NCBI RefSeq assembly: GCF_001983935.1
Contig: NZ_CP017641.1
Coordinates: 7,428,001 to 7,492,000 of the forward strand
Source: Fuerstiella marisgermanici
GTDB taxonomy: Bacteria > Planctomycetota > Planctomycetia > Planctomycetales > Planctomycetaceae
Length of the DNA: 64,000 bases
Direction of reading: 5' to 3'
The notes beneath the pieces are model-generated. The model saw only the letters and a list, made by a program, of their open reading frames with translations, did not search any database and was not told the DNA's origin. The position numbers and the translations under genes were made by a program. Shown piece by piece: positions 8,596-18,049 of this stretch (position 1 is the stretch's first letter; every line of letters starts with the position of its first letter).

Positions 8596-11223
8596 TTATT
8601 CAGGCGATTTCATCGATTGAAGCTTCGTGATCGCTGCGCGAGCCTGGGCATCATTGGGATCCAGATACAGGACGGCTCGCCATTGCTGCAATGCGTCTGC
8701 GAATTTCGATTGCTGCTGTTGCAATTGAGCTAGCTGCTTTCGGATTTCGATTCTGTCACTGTTTGCCGACTGTTTTACGAAGCCTTCCAGCCATTCAATC
8801 GCTTCGTCCGGGCGTTTGGTTGCTGACAAATGGACGGCTCGCAGTGAGGCGATTTCGTCAATGCTGGCATCCTCGACGCTGGGCCAGAGGGATTCGGCTC
8901 GGTCGAATAGTTTGGCCCTCAGTTTGGAATCGTTGCAGGTTCGAGCGGACAGCACGGATTCGGCGTAGGTATTCGGCCCGAACATCGTCATCGCTTCGTC
9001 TTCGGACCAATGCGTTCGAGCTTGGATTAAGATGACACCGCGATATCGGTTCGATTGCAGCACGCAGGTCTGCCACAGTTGCACAGCTAGTTCGTGTTTT
9101 CCCTGATTCAACGCCAGTTGCCCCAGGCGAAATGTGACGTCCGGGTTAGACGGTTCAACGAACCTGGCCTGGGCCACCTGCTGCTCAAACAGCACATCAT
9201 CTCCAACAAGCACCGCCAATTCGGCTCTCGCTGCGGCAACGTTGGGCATGATCGGAAACCGTTGCTGCAGACTGCGCAAGATCACCGGAAGACCCGCGTC
9301 CAGCAGAATTGGGCGAAGCTGAATTCGAGTCTGCTTCGCTGCTGCCGGATCCTGAGCAGCGGTCTTTGCCAGTTCGTTGGCGAGCCAGAAAATGGACGTT
9401 TTTCGCCATTGAGTGTCAAACTGTTTGGCGTCACGAATGGCATCGCCCTGCCCTTTCAATAGAACATTCCAACGAAATTCAGCGCTGGCAAGCTTCCACA
9501 ACATGCGCCAACCCTCCGGGTCGTCAGGCCTCAAACGCATGGTGGCCGTCAGAAGCTTGCGGTTTGCAGGAACAGCGTCCAGTTTTTCGGTAGTCACAGG
9601 TCGGACCAGCAGCTTTTTTCCGCTGACAATAAGTGGGTCGATCTCGGCTGCGGCCTTTTGATCAGGAATAAACGCGGCCGTGGCGCATACAAGACACAGT
9701 TGCACCGCGATCACGACAGGCCGACCACACACAATGGATCCGGATCTCATCACTCGCGCCGATGGTTCAGCGGCATCGAACAGTCCCGCCGCAGCAGACA
9801 CGATAACAATAAACAGCACAATCGCTGCGGGCATGCCGATTCCGAAATCGAACAGGCCGGATACGGTTTGTGTAAGGGTCGCCAGTACGACGGTTGTGCC
9901 AGCGGCGGAAGTCAGTCGCCGCGAAATTCGAGGCGCATCGTTAGCGGACGGAGCCATTCGTTTGCGACTTTGTCTCCACCCGGCGACTCCAGTGATCAAA
10001 GCGCAGGCTCCAATCGACAGGAAAAGCAGGAAGCCCACCAGGCCACCTTCAACAATCACATCGACGAAGTAGTTGTCTGCGTTCTGAAACCACATATTTG
10101 TAGGCTGTGTCTGATATGGCAGCGTGGCCGATCGGTAGCTGCCCAGTCCCGTACCTGTGAGTGGTGCATCTCGAACGGCCTGGAGCGAATCCAGCCAATG
10201 CTGCGGCCGACTCCCCGCTGCTTCGTCAAGATCCTCCAGCGTTCGCATTTCGGCGAGCACGCTTTCGTCCATTTCCAGGGAGTTCAGCAGGCCGTAAATT
10301 CCTGCTCCCCCGACGGCCAACACCAGCGCAACCAGCGGCAGCCTTTTGATGGAAGAGTGAGCTACTAACGTCAGCACGCTGCCGATGACCAGTGCCAGTA
10401 TTCCGCCACGTGACCGAGTCGCCGCGACGCCCGCGCCCAGAAACGCGACGGCGACGAAGGCCAACACCTGCCAGATGTTGAGGTCGGCTAGAAACTGAAT
10501 CGATCGCTGCCAACATCGCTCCCACAAAGGAATCTTCAGCTTGCCAATTCGCTGACGGTCATCTGTGGATGCCGCCTTCAGCTGAAACGCAAGCCAACCC
10601 GTAACGATCGAAAAGCTCAGACACAGCCAGCCAGCAGCGTTATTCGGGTTCACGAACGTTGCGAACGGTGCGCCTCGGCTGAGTGTCCAAAATTCATTTA
10701 ACGAGAACCGGCTCCCGTGAAACAATTGCGTGAATCCGATTACCGTGAGCGTAATCGCATTCACTGCAATCAGCGCACTCGCCAATATTAGCGATCGGCG
10801 GGTACGAACATGGTTGAAGACCACAAGCGATAGAATGGCCGTGCCCAACAGCGTGGCGGCCATCGAACGAGTGTCGGCCGGGATAAACGACGCCGCCGGG
10901 TTGGCATTGATTACCATGTCGGCCGGCGTTTGCGTCAGTGTGTGTTGCAGGTTGGCTGCCGGATCCTGATTGGCGGGCCGCAACTGCCACATGCCAAGTA
11001 GTGCGAGTGCCGCAAGCGGAACCATGACAATCGGGAGTGACTGAGGAGTCTTCCCGGAACACAGTTGAGCCAGAACTGACAGCACCCCGGCGAGCACCGC
11101 GCCTGTTAGCAGAATGACGCGAGCCAGTGGAACGACGCCGCCCAAAAGCCAGGGGACGGCTACCACGGTTACGGCCGCAATGCACGCGGCGCAAACTCCT
11201 AAAAGTGCCCCGAACGTTTTCAT
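8596..11223 (-). CDS. O-antigen ligase/polymerase-like membrane protein with TPR tail (WaaL/Wzy_C family)
   Basis: A large integral membrane protein of 875 residues that probably joins or transfers lipid-linked polysaccharide units at the periplasmic face. The N-terminal half (to about residue 490) has roughly a dozen hydrophobic segments and the Wzy_C hallmarks TRSRGGILAL (about residue 270) and, in the long periplasmic loop, GTGLGSYRSA with NADNYFVDVIVEGG. The C-terminal 330 residues are helical and TPR-like, ending DPNDAQARAAITKL. The ATG at 11223 is preferred over an upstream GTG. As no other polymerase was recognised in the locus, this may be the Wzy polymerase rather than a lipid A ligase; sequence alone does not separate these. 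It forms the downstream end of the locus. Confidence 0.8.
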   Translation of the reverse strand: MKTFGALLGVCAACIAAVTVVAVPWLLGGVVPLARVILLTGAVLAGVLSVLAQLCSGKTPQSLPIVMVPLAALALLGMWQLRPANQDPAANLQHTLTQTPADMVINANPAASFIPADTRSMAATLLGTAILSLVVFNHVRTRRSLILASALIAVNAITLTVIGFTQLFHGSRFSLNEFWTLSRGAPFATFVNPNNAAGWLCLSFSIVTGWLAFQLKAASTDDRQRIGKLKIPLWERCWQRSIQFLADLNIWQVLAFVAVAFLGAGVAATRSRGGILALVIGSVLTLVAHSSIKRLPLVALVLAVGGAGIYGLLNSLEMDESVLAEMRTLEDLDEAAGSRPQHWLDSLQAVRDAPLTGTGLGSYRSATLPYQTQPTNMWFQNADNYFVDVIVEGGLVGFLLFLSIGACALITGVAGWRQSRKRMAPSANDAPRISRRLTSAAGTTVVLATLTQTVSGLFDFGIGMPAAIVLFIVIVSAAAGLFDAAEPSARVMRSGSIVCGRPVVIAVQLCLVCATAAFIPDQKAAAEIDPLIVSGKKLLVRPVTTEKLDAVPANRKLLTATMRLRPDDPEGWRMLWKLASAEFRWNVLLKGQGDAIRDAKQFDTQWRKTSIFWLANELAKTAAQDPAAAKQTRIQLRPILLDAGLPVILRSLQQRFPIMPNVAAARAELAVLVGDDVLFEQQVAQARFVEPSNPDVTFRLGQLALNQGKHELAVQLWQTCVLQSNRYRGVILIQARTHWSEDEAMTMFGPNTYAESVLSARTCNDSKLRAKLFDRAESLWPSVEDASIDEIASLRAVHLSATKRPDEAIEWLEGFVKQSANSDRIEIRKQLAQLQQQQSKFADALQQWRAVLYLDPNDAQARAAITKLQSMKSPE

Positions 11224-11317
11224 GGATCTCACCGATGCTGTCAGCTTTAGGGTGACCAGTGGACCGTCTGATTCACGTTCCGATAGGTATACTCGTTAGA
11301 AGGATACCTCGAAATGG

Positions 11318-12871
11318 CTAGGTCGTCGCAAACTGTTCAGCGTCCGTGCGTGATGGGACATCGGAACCGTCCGATGGTGCTGATTCTGCGGCAGGAATTC
11401 CCATTTTTTGACGGCGCAAATCACCGATTAAGCTCAGCAGTTCGTTTTCAAACGACTGCAGGCCGCCAATCAGGTCGCTCATCCATTTGCAGATCGAGCC
11501 TTCACCAACCGCTCCGGCTACGCGAATGTAACCCACTCGCATGCCCTGCACGATCAGCGGAATGTCGGACTTCCATTCTTCGTGGGACGCGGTATTGGTT
11601 TTACGCTTCCAGCTTGCATGGTACTCCTCACCGATTTGAGGCAGGTTGACCATCAATTCCACTTTGTCCATTTCAAAGCGTTCTGCAAAATCCGTCAGAG
11701 TCTCCCACAACTGCTGCCAATTGTGATCACCGTTTAACTGAATCTTTTCGTCATGCAGAACGGACTGCACGGGCGGCGAGCGGTGCAGCATGGATCCGGT
11801 CAGCCGTCGGACGCGTTTTGTCAGAAGGCTCATCTCGGTGTGTCCGAAAGAGCGTGTCAAAATCAAAATCGACAACGCCGTTGCGACACCCACAATTGCG
11901 ATCATTTCGTTGTGGAAAACAGAAGCGGCAACAGCACCCAGCCCTGTGAGAGCACATAGCCCGGTCGTCATCGCCAGTAACTTCGCACCGGCAAGGCCTT
12001 TTCGTTCGAGGCAATGGTGCAAGTGCCCGCGATCTGTGTCGTAGATGCTACGGCCGGTCAGTTTTCGTCGCACAATCGCCATCGACACGTCAAACAGCGG
12101 TATGGCCCAGATAGCCGTCGGCATGACTAAAGTAACGGCCGCGTACTGTTTGATGGAACATTTTAACGCGACAGCGCCCAGCACCAGCCCAATGAGCATG
12201 CTGCCGGAATCTCCCAAGAACATACGGGCTGGTGGAAAGTTGTAGACCAAAAACCCGGACAACGCTCCAGCAAGAAGCATGGATACCATCAGCCCGTCAG
12301 GGCGGCCACCCACAATGAATGTCACGGCTGCGATGGATAAGCTCAGTACAATTCCGGTAGTACTCGCGAGGCCGTCGACACCGTCGATCAGGTTCAGAGC
12401 ATTTATCGCTCCGACCAGCCACAACATCGTGACGATGGGAGCCAGGTCGCCGAAAGAAAGCGTGTAACCGAACAGGCTGACCTTATGAACGACAATTCCT
12501 GATGGCAGCAGGACTAGGGCGGCAATGATCTGGCCAGCCAGTTTCTGCCGACCTCGCATGCCGTATCGGTCGTCAATGATTCCCAGCGTGACAATGACGC
12601 CACCAGCCACAAACATGGCCGTCAGGAATTTCAGGTCGTGGGCCGTGCTTTTCAGCAGATCGGGGAAGAAACCAAGAGTCACTGCCAATCCGATTCCCAA
12701 GGATACCAGCAGTGTTGGGCCGCCAGTTAGAGGGATAGGACGGCTATGCAGTTTGCGGTGACCATCCGGCGCATCAACCACGCCCCAGCGTCTGGCGAGA
12801 CGTGCAATCAAGGGAGCGGCAACTACGCTTGCTACAAAGGCGGAAACAAATGCCAGCAGGCCGGACGACAT
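11318..12871 (-). CDS. WecA/TagO-like undecaprenyl-phosphate sugar-1-phosphate transferase with cytosolic tail
   Basis: Membrane enzyme of the MraY/WecA superfamily expected to start glycan assembly by moving a HexNAc-1-phosphate onto undecaprenyl phosphate at the inner membrane. Family motifs are all present: Asp100-Asp101 in IIDDRYGM, NALNLIDGVDGLA (157-169), MFLGDSGS (217-224) and HLHH (283-286). The ATG at 12871 was chosen because it opens the first membrane helix; a longer upstream reading has a non-family extension. About 165 residues after the last helix form a soluble domain absent from classical WecA and not recognised by me. It lies immediately upstream of the ligase-like gene on the same strand. 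Confidence 0.87.
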   Translation of the reverse strand: MSSGLLAFVSAFVASVVAAPLIARLARRWGVVDAPDGHRKLHSRPIPLTGGPTLLVSLGIGLAVTLGFFPDLLKSTAHDLKFLTAMFVAGGVIVTLGIIDDRYGMRGRQKLAGQIIAALVLLPSGIVVHKVSLFGYTLSFGDLAPIVTMLWLVGAINALNLIDGVDGLASTTGIVLSLSIAAVTFIVGGRPDGLMVSMLLAGALSGFLVYNFPPARMFLGDSGSMLIGLVLGAVALKCSIKQYAAVTLVMPTAIWAIPLFDVSMAIVRRKLTGRSIYDTDRGHLHHCLERKGLAGAKLLAMTTGLCALTGLGAVAASVFHNEMIAIVGVATALSILILTRSFGHTEMSLLTKRVRRLTGSMLHRSPPVQSVLHDEKIQLNGDHNWQQLWETLTDFAERFEMDKVELMVNLPQIGEEYHASWKRKTNTASHEEWKSDIPLIVQGMRVGYIRVAGAVGEGSICKWMSDLIGGLQSFENELLSLIGDLRRQKMGIPAAESAPSDGSDVPSRTDAEQFATT

Positions 12872-13371
12872 GTGCGAGTAACCTCGACGAAAAAACAACC
12901 CTCGAACCGATGCTGTTCCGCAGGCTGCGAAATGCCATCGATCGGTTGCTACATCATCACCGCGCATCGCCTACTCGTGCAAGGAATCAATCGTCGAATC
13001 CGGAAAAACGGGTGCAAACTTCCCGAGCATTTCATCTGTCGCAAATCATCCGACCGCACTTGCTGGGTGGAAATGTTGAATTCTGGCAACTGACCGACGC
13101 CGTAAACCGTGCGTTTTTGCAACACCGTGATGCGCAAATCGTTACTCACCAGGCTTTGATGCCGAATTCGCACATTGGCACGGAAAACTTCGCGCACCGG
13201 CCATTTGGGTTGTCGGCTGCCGCTTGCCTGTGTTGTTCAAGGCGTAGGGGCTGACGATCGCATTGTTTGGAACCGCTGAGGGGCCTGTGTTCGTGCGCCT
13301 TCCCGTCGGCGATTCAGTTGGCAAACCGTCACCGGCCCACCACGCCAATCGCCCGCCGGTGCATACCGGCC
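12872..13371. other. 500-base intergenic region carrying one copy of a 66-bp repeat
   Basis: No gene recognised between the WecA-like gene and the reductase gene. Apart from the repeat annotated separately at its right end, the stretch holds no clear hairpin or ORF with family likeness. The promoter for the WecA-like gene may lie here. Confidence 0.5.
13305..13370 (-). repeat. 66-bp dispersed repeat, copy A, directly after the cysH stop codon
   Basis: Ungapped alignment with 59890-59955 gives 56 of 66 identical positions by hand count. On the minus strand the element begins right after the stop codon with a perfect 6-bp hairpin GCCGGT-ATGC-ACCGGC, then a G-rich stretch. In the second copy the hairpin stem is unchanged and only the loop differs (ATGC versus ACGC). 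This pattern suggests a REP-like or 3'-UTR element. Confidence 0.75.
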
Positions 13372-14163
13372 TTAAATCATGAAGTCGGTTTCGCGGCCGA
13401 GGATTCGGTCGATCAGATCCTGCGAGATGTCGATCGCGGGCGAACGTTCCGGGTCCATGTCTGTGGGGTTGATGCCGCAGTAGACAGACCACGGTCCCAG
13501 ATGTCGCCACCGGCCGGCTCGCCGAGGTTCGTTCGGAAGTACGGGCGTAGTGCAGCGATTGCAGCCAATCGTAGAAAAACCCTGATCGTGCAACGGATTA
13601 GTGATGACGTTGTGTTCCGCGATGTAGGCCGCCAGTTGGTCATCGTCGAAATTGACGAGCGGATTGATACGCAGGCAGTTTAGCCGCGTGTCAATGGCCA
13701 GGATCGGGCAGGCTCCACGAGCCCCTCCGTCGGATCGGCGCAGGCTGCTGACCAGAGCGTCGTAGTTTTGTTGGACGGCGTCCAGAGGAGCCGACTTACG
13801 CAGTTCGCAGCATTCCTTCTGGCCTTCCGGCGTCAGGTATAAAACGCCCTTCTCAACCGTCTGTTCGGCCATTGTTTGAGCCGGATGCAGCGTTTGAATG
13901 TCCAGTCCGTACTCCGCAATGAGGCGGTCGCGAGTCTCCAGGGTTTCCGGAAACAGCACGCCCGTGTCCACGAACAACACCGGCATTTTTATTGGGATGG
14001 AATGCAGCATGTGGCAAATTGTGTTGCCCGATTTCTGCATTGAAGACAGTGCCGCCACACGGTCGCCGAAAATCGTGCGCGACCACTCCAGCAATTCCTG
14101 CGGCGAACGGTCTTCAAAGGTCCGATTCAGTTCAATCAGATCAGCCTGACTCAACCTTGGCAT
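13372..14163 (-). CDS. cysH: Assimilatory adenylyl-sulfate (APS/PAPS) reductase, 4Fe-4S type
   Basis: Cytoplasmic enzyme that reduces activated sulfate to sulfite for cysteine synthesis. At 263 residues it has the CysH length and fold. It holds the cysteine pairs Cys118-Cys119 (KECCELRK) and Cys201/Cys204 (GCNRC) that bind the 4Fe-4S cluster of APS-type reductases. The conserved C-terminal catalytic cysteine is likely Cys229 in VYCGIN, slightly different from the usual ECGIH/L. The P-loop-like region near residue 40-50 and LFVDTG are also typical. It is the only sulfur-assimilation gene in sight and sits inside the polysaccharide locus, between the WecA-like gene and a glycosyltransferase. 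Whether this placement is functional is unknown. The downstream repeat may form part of its 3' end. Confidence 0.88.
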   Translation of the reverse strand: MPRLSQADLIELNRTFEDRSPQELLEWSRTIFGDRVAALSSMQKSGNTICHMLHSIPIKMPVLFVDTGVLFPETLETRDRLIAEYGLDIQTLHPAQTMAEQTVEKGVLYLTPEGQKECCELRKSAPLDAVQQNYDALVSSLRRSDGGARGACPILAIDTRLNCLRINPLVNFDDDQLAAYIAEHNVITNPLHDQGFSTIGCNRCTTPVLPNEPRRAGRWRHLGPWSVYCGINPTDMDPERSPAIDISQDLIDRILGRETDFMI

Positions 14164-14304
14164 TGGCTTACAATCCTGTCGCGCATCCGAAAAACAGCTC
14201 AGAAGCCCTGCAAACGTTGAGGGTCAGAAATCTCTGAATCGCGGAGGCTTCAACAACAGGAATGATAGCGAATTGCGGCAGCTTGGCCAGTTGCCGCCAG
14301 CGTG

Positions 14305-15201
14305 TCAGATCGTGCCTGCAGCGGGCTCGGCTGCAGTAACGACCGCCGCGGACACTGTGCGATCTGCAGCGAGCTCTTCATTGACGGCGGCCAGGGCGTC
14401 GTCCAGGCGATACAGCGGCGATGCGTCAGTACCGAGCCGCTCGCGACGGCGCTGCTGACTGGCCATCTGCTCAGCCATCACGTCGTCTCGAATCAGGATT
14501 CGCTGGAAAAAGAACATCAGGACCGTACATAGGTAGCGTCGTCCCATCTCCCTCAGCCGGAGATTGGAAGATCCCCACGTGCGGCCCTGCCAACTGATCG
14601 GGATTTGGGCGATGCGATAGTTGCGAATCAGAGCGCTAAGCGACAATTCCAGCGTAATGTTGAAGTGGCTGGACTTATATGGCCCACAGTCCTGCAGCAC
14701 GCTGGTGCGGTATGCCTTGAAGGCGTTGGTCAGGTCATTGAACTTCGTGCGGAACAGCAGCCGAATGCAGGTGTTGACGAAGCGGTTGACGACCAGTTTC
14801 ACGCGAGGATAGTTTTCGACGCTGCTACCTTCAATAAATCGCGACCCAAAGACGCAATCGTAGCCGTCACAGATCTTCCGGTAGCACGCGACCACATCGG
14901 CCGGGCTGTCAGACAGGTCGGCCATGCAGATCACGACGACATCGCCGGTCACTGCGTCCAACCCGGTCCGAATCGCTCGACCAAATCCACCAGGAGCCGG
15001 GCGGGTGACCAGACGAACCTGATCATGCTGCCGCATATAGCTTTGAACAACGGACTCGGTTTCGTCCGAGCTGTTGTCGTTCACAACGATGATTTCGTGA
15101 GGGATCAGATTCTGTTCCCAGACCACGCTGTGCAGTTCGTCCAGACAGCGGACGATGTTCTGTTGTTCGTTATGAGCCGGGATGACAATCGAAAGCTTCA
15201 T
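14305..15201 (-). CDS. Family 2 glycosyltransferase, dolichyl-phosphate-sugar synthase-like
   Basis: A GT-A fold enzyme of 298 residues that probably loads a sugar onto polyprenyl phosphate or extends a lipid-linked glycan. The start was set at the ATG giving MKLSIVIPAHNEQ, the canonical GT2 opening; an upstream ATG adds only five residues. The nucleotide-sugar site shows VNDNSSDET and the DxD-like position lies in MADLSDSP. The region FGSRFIEGSS is typical of DPM1-like enzymes. There are no strong C-terminal membrane helices; the tail is Ala/Arg-rich and poorly conserved in appearance. Donor and acceptor cannot be told from sequence. Confidence 0.82.
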   Translation of the reverse strand: MKLSIVIPAHNEQQNIVRCLDELHSVVWEQNLIPHEIIVVNDNSSDETESVVQSYMRQHDQVRLVTRPAPGGFGRAIRTGLDAVTGDVVVICMADLSDSPADVVACYRKICDGYDCVFGSRFIEGSSVENYPRVKLVVNRFVNTCIRLLFRTKFNDLTNAFKAYRTSVLQDCGPYKSSHFNITLELSLSALIRNYRIAQIPISWQGRTWGSSNLRLREMGRRYLCTVLMFFFQRILIRDDVMAEQMASQQRRRERLGTDASPLYRLDDALAAVNEELAADRTVSAAVVTAAEPAAGTI

Positions 15202-15438
15202 GGCCGCTCCGCGCATCGACCGTCAGGCGATGCTGCGGCCAGGAAACAGGACTTCAATGGTCCCATCGACGTTTCCGACAGGCCTGCTGAACCCTACTTC
15301 GCGTCTGAAGACACGGCGAAATTCGTTGGTGTGCGGGCGTCGCTCGCGGATGTTTTTTCCATTGCAACCTGTAGGACCAGTACGACCGGAAGCGTTGAAA
15401 ACCAAGTACGCAGCGCACTCTGCTTTCCCGAACCTCAA

Positions 15439-16977
15439 CTACGGTCCTGAATCAACAACCTCTGCGGCCAGCAGCCGATGCTGTTCGGCGATTTCTTTAT
15501 GCCCCAACTCGTCGTAAATTTTGGCCAAATGTTGATGTACCGGTCTTGGGTCTCGCCCCCCCTGCTTCAAGGTCGTTTCGAAGTCTGTCAGCGCGGCTTT
15601 CCAGTTCTCTTGCAGGAAATAGATTTTCCCCCTTGTGTCAAGGAAACTCGTATTCCCCGGGCGTTGTTCCAATGCAGCGTTCACCAACGCTAAGGCTCGT
15701 TCCAGGTCAGGTTGCCGTTCGTCATGCGCAATCATCCAGGCAAGATTGTTGAGCACGACTGCCATATCTTTTTTCATCGATAGAGCTTGCTCGAAATGGA
15801 AGGCTGCAGTGGAAGAGTCGCCTTCTAACCAGCAGAGATTTCCCATTGCAAGATGAGCCATCGCCGGCTCTTTTCCCTCTGCGATTACCCTCGCCAGAAT
15901 CGTTCGAAGTTCTTCGTTTCCTTCCACTTCGGCGGTCGCGTAGGACATCAGTCTCTTCAAGGCGCCCTGATGTTCTGGATCGTGGCTCAATGCCAATCGG
16001 ATGTGGGCCAATAACTCTGACACAGAAGCGTTCTGTTTCACCAGAAGGTCGTGAAGACTGACTTCCAATGTTGCCAGCAGCCAATTCCACGGGCCATCGG
16101 GACGTTGAGTTTTCCCGGCTTCCAGCACCTTTCTGGCTTCAACAAAATCGCCAAGCCTCAGCAGTGTTTGCGCATAGTCAACACGATTTTTGGCGTCTTT
16201 GGGGGACTTCTGAAGTTCTGTTGCTAAGTAAGCCGCCGCTCGCCTGTAGCTAGCTATCGCTTTTTCTGTTCGCCCAAAAGCAACTTGAATTTCTCCCAGA
16301 TCGCACCAGAGCGCTGGAAACTGATCGACGGCTAGTTGAAAGTTCTTTTCCGCTTGCGCCAGGTCGCCTGTCGCCAAAAAATATCTTCCCCACGCCATAC
16401 ATGCCATGGGGGAGGTGCGGTCATTGGAGGCAACAAGGTGCCAGTGCAAGCGTGTCTTGTCAGCCTCAGGACTTTGCGTGTTAATTTCACTGGCAAGGAG
16501 GAACGCCAGACGCTTGTGGGCATCCGCATTGCCGCGAGATTCGTCTGGGGCCAATTCGCTGAACAGAACTGAGGCCTCACCTTTTCGCTCCGTTTTCTCA
16601 TACAACAAGGCCATCGAGAATTTTGCGTCGCTGACATTCGAGTCGCCGCGCTGGATGACACGCCGTAATAATAGTTCGGCTTCCTCATCTCGTCCCTCGA
16701 CCACGGCCCGTTTGGCGGCGTCAAGATAGTTTACTGAGATCCTGCTTTCCTCAATCTTGGCACGACCGACCAAATACAGAACGGCGATTCCCGTGACTAT
16801 TGACGGGATGCCCAGGATCAGGTCCCTTGTTCGTGGTTTGTTCCACCCCGAAAGGAGGGCATTGATCGGCGCTGTGATCAATTTCCAATAGAAGGTCAGC
16901 GTCAGTAGCTTCGGGCGTTTTCGGAGTTTGCGCTGTTGCTCTTCAAAACGCCGCCTTATTTTCCTTAGTGACAGCAT
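15439..16977 (-). CDS. Membrane-anchored TPR protein paired with exosortase
   Basis: A 512-residue protein with a basic cytosolic N-terminus (KIRRRFEEQQRKLRKRPK), one membrane helix at about 54-70 and a long series of tetratricopeptide repeats running to the C-terminus. Repeat helices are recognisable around AKRAVVEGRDEEAELLLRR, NFQLAVDQFPALW and LNNLAWMIAHDER. Its ATG directly abuts the TGA of the exosortase gene with no gap, so the two are almost certainly translated from one message. This pairing suggests a scaffold role in the exosortase or polysaccharide machinery. It has no visible catalytic motif. Confidence 0.8.
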   Translation of the reverse strand: MLSLRKIRRRFEEQQRKLRKRPKLLTLTFYWKLITAPINALLSGWNKPRTRDLILGIPSIVTGIAVLYLVGRAKIEESRISVNYLDAAKRAVVEGRDEEAELLLRRVIQRGDSNVSDAKFSMALLYEKTERKGEASVLFSELAPDESRGNADAHKRLAFLLASEINTQSPEADKTRLHWHLVASNDRTSPMACMAWGRYFLATGDLAQAEKNFQLAVDQFPALWCDLGEIQVAFGRTEKAIASYRRAAAYLATELQKSPKDAKNRVDYAQTLLRLGDFVEARKVLEAGKTQRPDGPWNWLLATLEVSLHDLLVKQNASVSELLAHIRLALSHDPEHQGALKRLMSYATAEVEGNEELRTILARVIAEGKEPAMAHLAMGNLCWLEGDSSTAAFHFEQALSMKKDMAVVLNNLAWMIAHDERQPDLERALALVNAALEQRPGNTSFLDTRGKIYFLQENWKAALTDFETTLKQGGRDPRPVHQHLAKIYDELGHKEIAEQHRLLAAEVVDSGP

Positions 16978-17973
16978 TCAATTCCCCCAGACACGAATGA
17001 TGGCCAACGGGGCATAGACGAAAGCCATGAGTGCAAACGCAGCACCGTATGATGCCGACTCGCTAAGTCGAGGCTCGTTTAGTGTCCGGCTGAACTTATC
17101 CACCTTCGATTTTAGGCCGTTTGCGGGACTGTTGACCGACGTACTGGACTTCGTAGGAATTACAAACAGCAGCAGGTGATGCGCACTGAAAGTCAATCCA
17201 AGTGCGACTACGTAGGTCGCGATGCCAAGCACTTCATGAGCAGTCCCCTGATCGAGCTCCCAGCCCCAACGGGTAAAGCAGTACACGATTAAAAAGACCC
17301 GGAGCGTGTTGGCCACCAACACCCAAAAAATGGTTTGGGCCAGAACGACGATTGCTCGAAGGAAGCCATACCGAAAGATGACACATACGACTCCAACCAC
17401 GCAGAGGCAGGAGAATAGGGAGTGGATCCCGCTGCAAGCTTCTTCAACCAGAAAGCTTTTCTGGGTACCCTGTATCGTGACCCCTGACGGCAGGTGTTTG
17501 ATACTGCTTAAATCCAGCATCTGACTCGCGAATTCAGTGGCGTTCCTTTGCAACGCCATGATCAGTTGGCGGTCGTAATCAGATGGCAACGGCATGATGA
17601 GCAGCAGCAAGCTCACGGGGGCCCGTAGTTCAGATGCAAGCGGGCTTCCGCCAATGAACCAGACCAACGTCCAACCAGCCATCAGGGCGGCCACTGTCCC
17701 CAACCAATGACTATTTAGATATGTGGAGGCCGCGAAAATGCCTGTGGCCAGAACGGTATAGCTGAAAACACGAATCGAAATCCGGCCAAAAATTTCGCCT
17801 TCGTAATCTTTCAGTCGAAACCAAATGATCATTCCCACAGCAATCAACACCATCGGGAAAAACTGATAGTGCTCACGGGAATAAAGGCGTTTCGCTACCT
17901 CCGCGAGGAAAGCTGAGTGCAGCAGGATGACTGCTGCACTCAGCAATAGAGCTTTTGTGAGTGCGGACTTCAT
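16978..17973 (-). CDS. xrtU: Exosortase (U-type, planctomycete)
   Basis: A polytopic inner-membrane transpeptidase-like enzyme that processes PEP-CTERM proteins. About eight hydrophobic segments fill 331 residues. The catalytic triad of the exosortase family is visible: Cys180 in EEACSGIHSLFS, Arg225 in ANTLRVFLIV and His246 in GTAHEVLG. The planctomycete context, the abutting TPR gene and a PEP-CTERM gene immediately upstream support the U-type assignment, though the exact subtype would need a profile search. A strong terminator separates it from the PEP-CTERM gene, so enzyme and substrate are probably transcribed separately or at unequal levels. Confidence 0.88.
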   Translation of the reverse strand: MKSALTKALLLSAAVILLHSAFLAEVAKRLYSREHYQFFPMVLIAVGMIIWFRLKDYEGEIFGRISIRVFSYTVLATGIFAASTYLNSHWLGTVAALMAGWTLVWFIGGSPLASELRAPVSLLLLIMPLPSDYDRQLIMALQRNATEFASQMLDLSSIKHLPSGVTIQGTQKSFLVEEACSGIHSLFSCLCVVGVVCVIFRYGFLRAIVVLAQTIFWVLVANTLRVFLIVYCFTRWGWELDQGTAHEVLGIATYVVALGLTFSAHHLLLFVIPTKSSTSVNSPANGLKSKVDKFSRTLNEPRLSESASYGAAFALMAFVYAPLAIIRVWGN

Positions 17974-17985
17974 GAGAATTTCGGC

Positions 17986-18020
17986 AAAAAAAAACGTCGC
18001 GGTACGTGTACCGCGACGTT
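17986..18020 (-). terminator. Rho-independent terminator after the PEP-CTERM gene
   Basis: A 13-base perfect inverted repeat (17993-18005 and 18008-18020; stem AACGTCGCGGTAC) followed on the minus strand by a run of nine T. The innermost pair must open, leaving a 12-bp stem with a four-base loop. It sits 30 bases beyond the PEP-CTERM stop codon and ends 13 bases before the exosortase ATG. Confidence 0.92.
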
Positions 18021-18049
18021 AGCTGATTTTTGACTGTTTGCAAAGTTGT

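Noticed and set aside
14605-15450. A 281-codon open reading on the plus strand
   Set aside because: It is the antisense of a well-supported GT2 gene.
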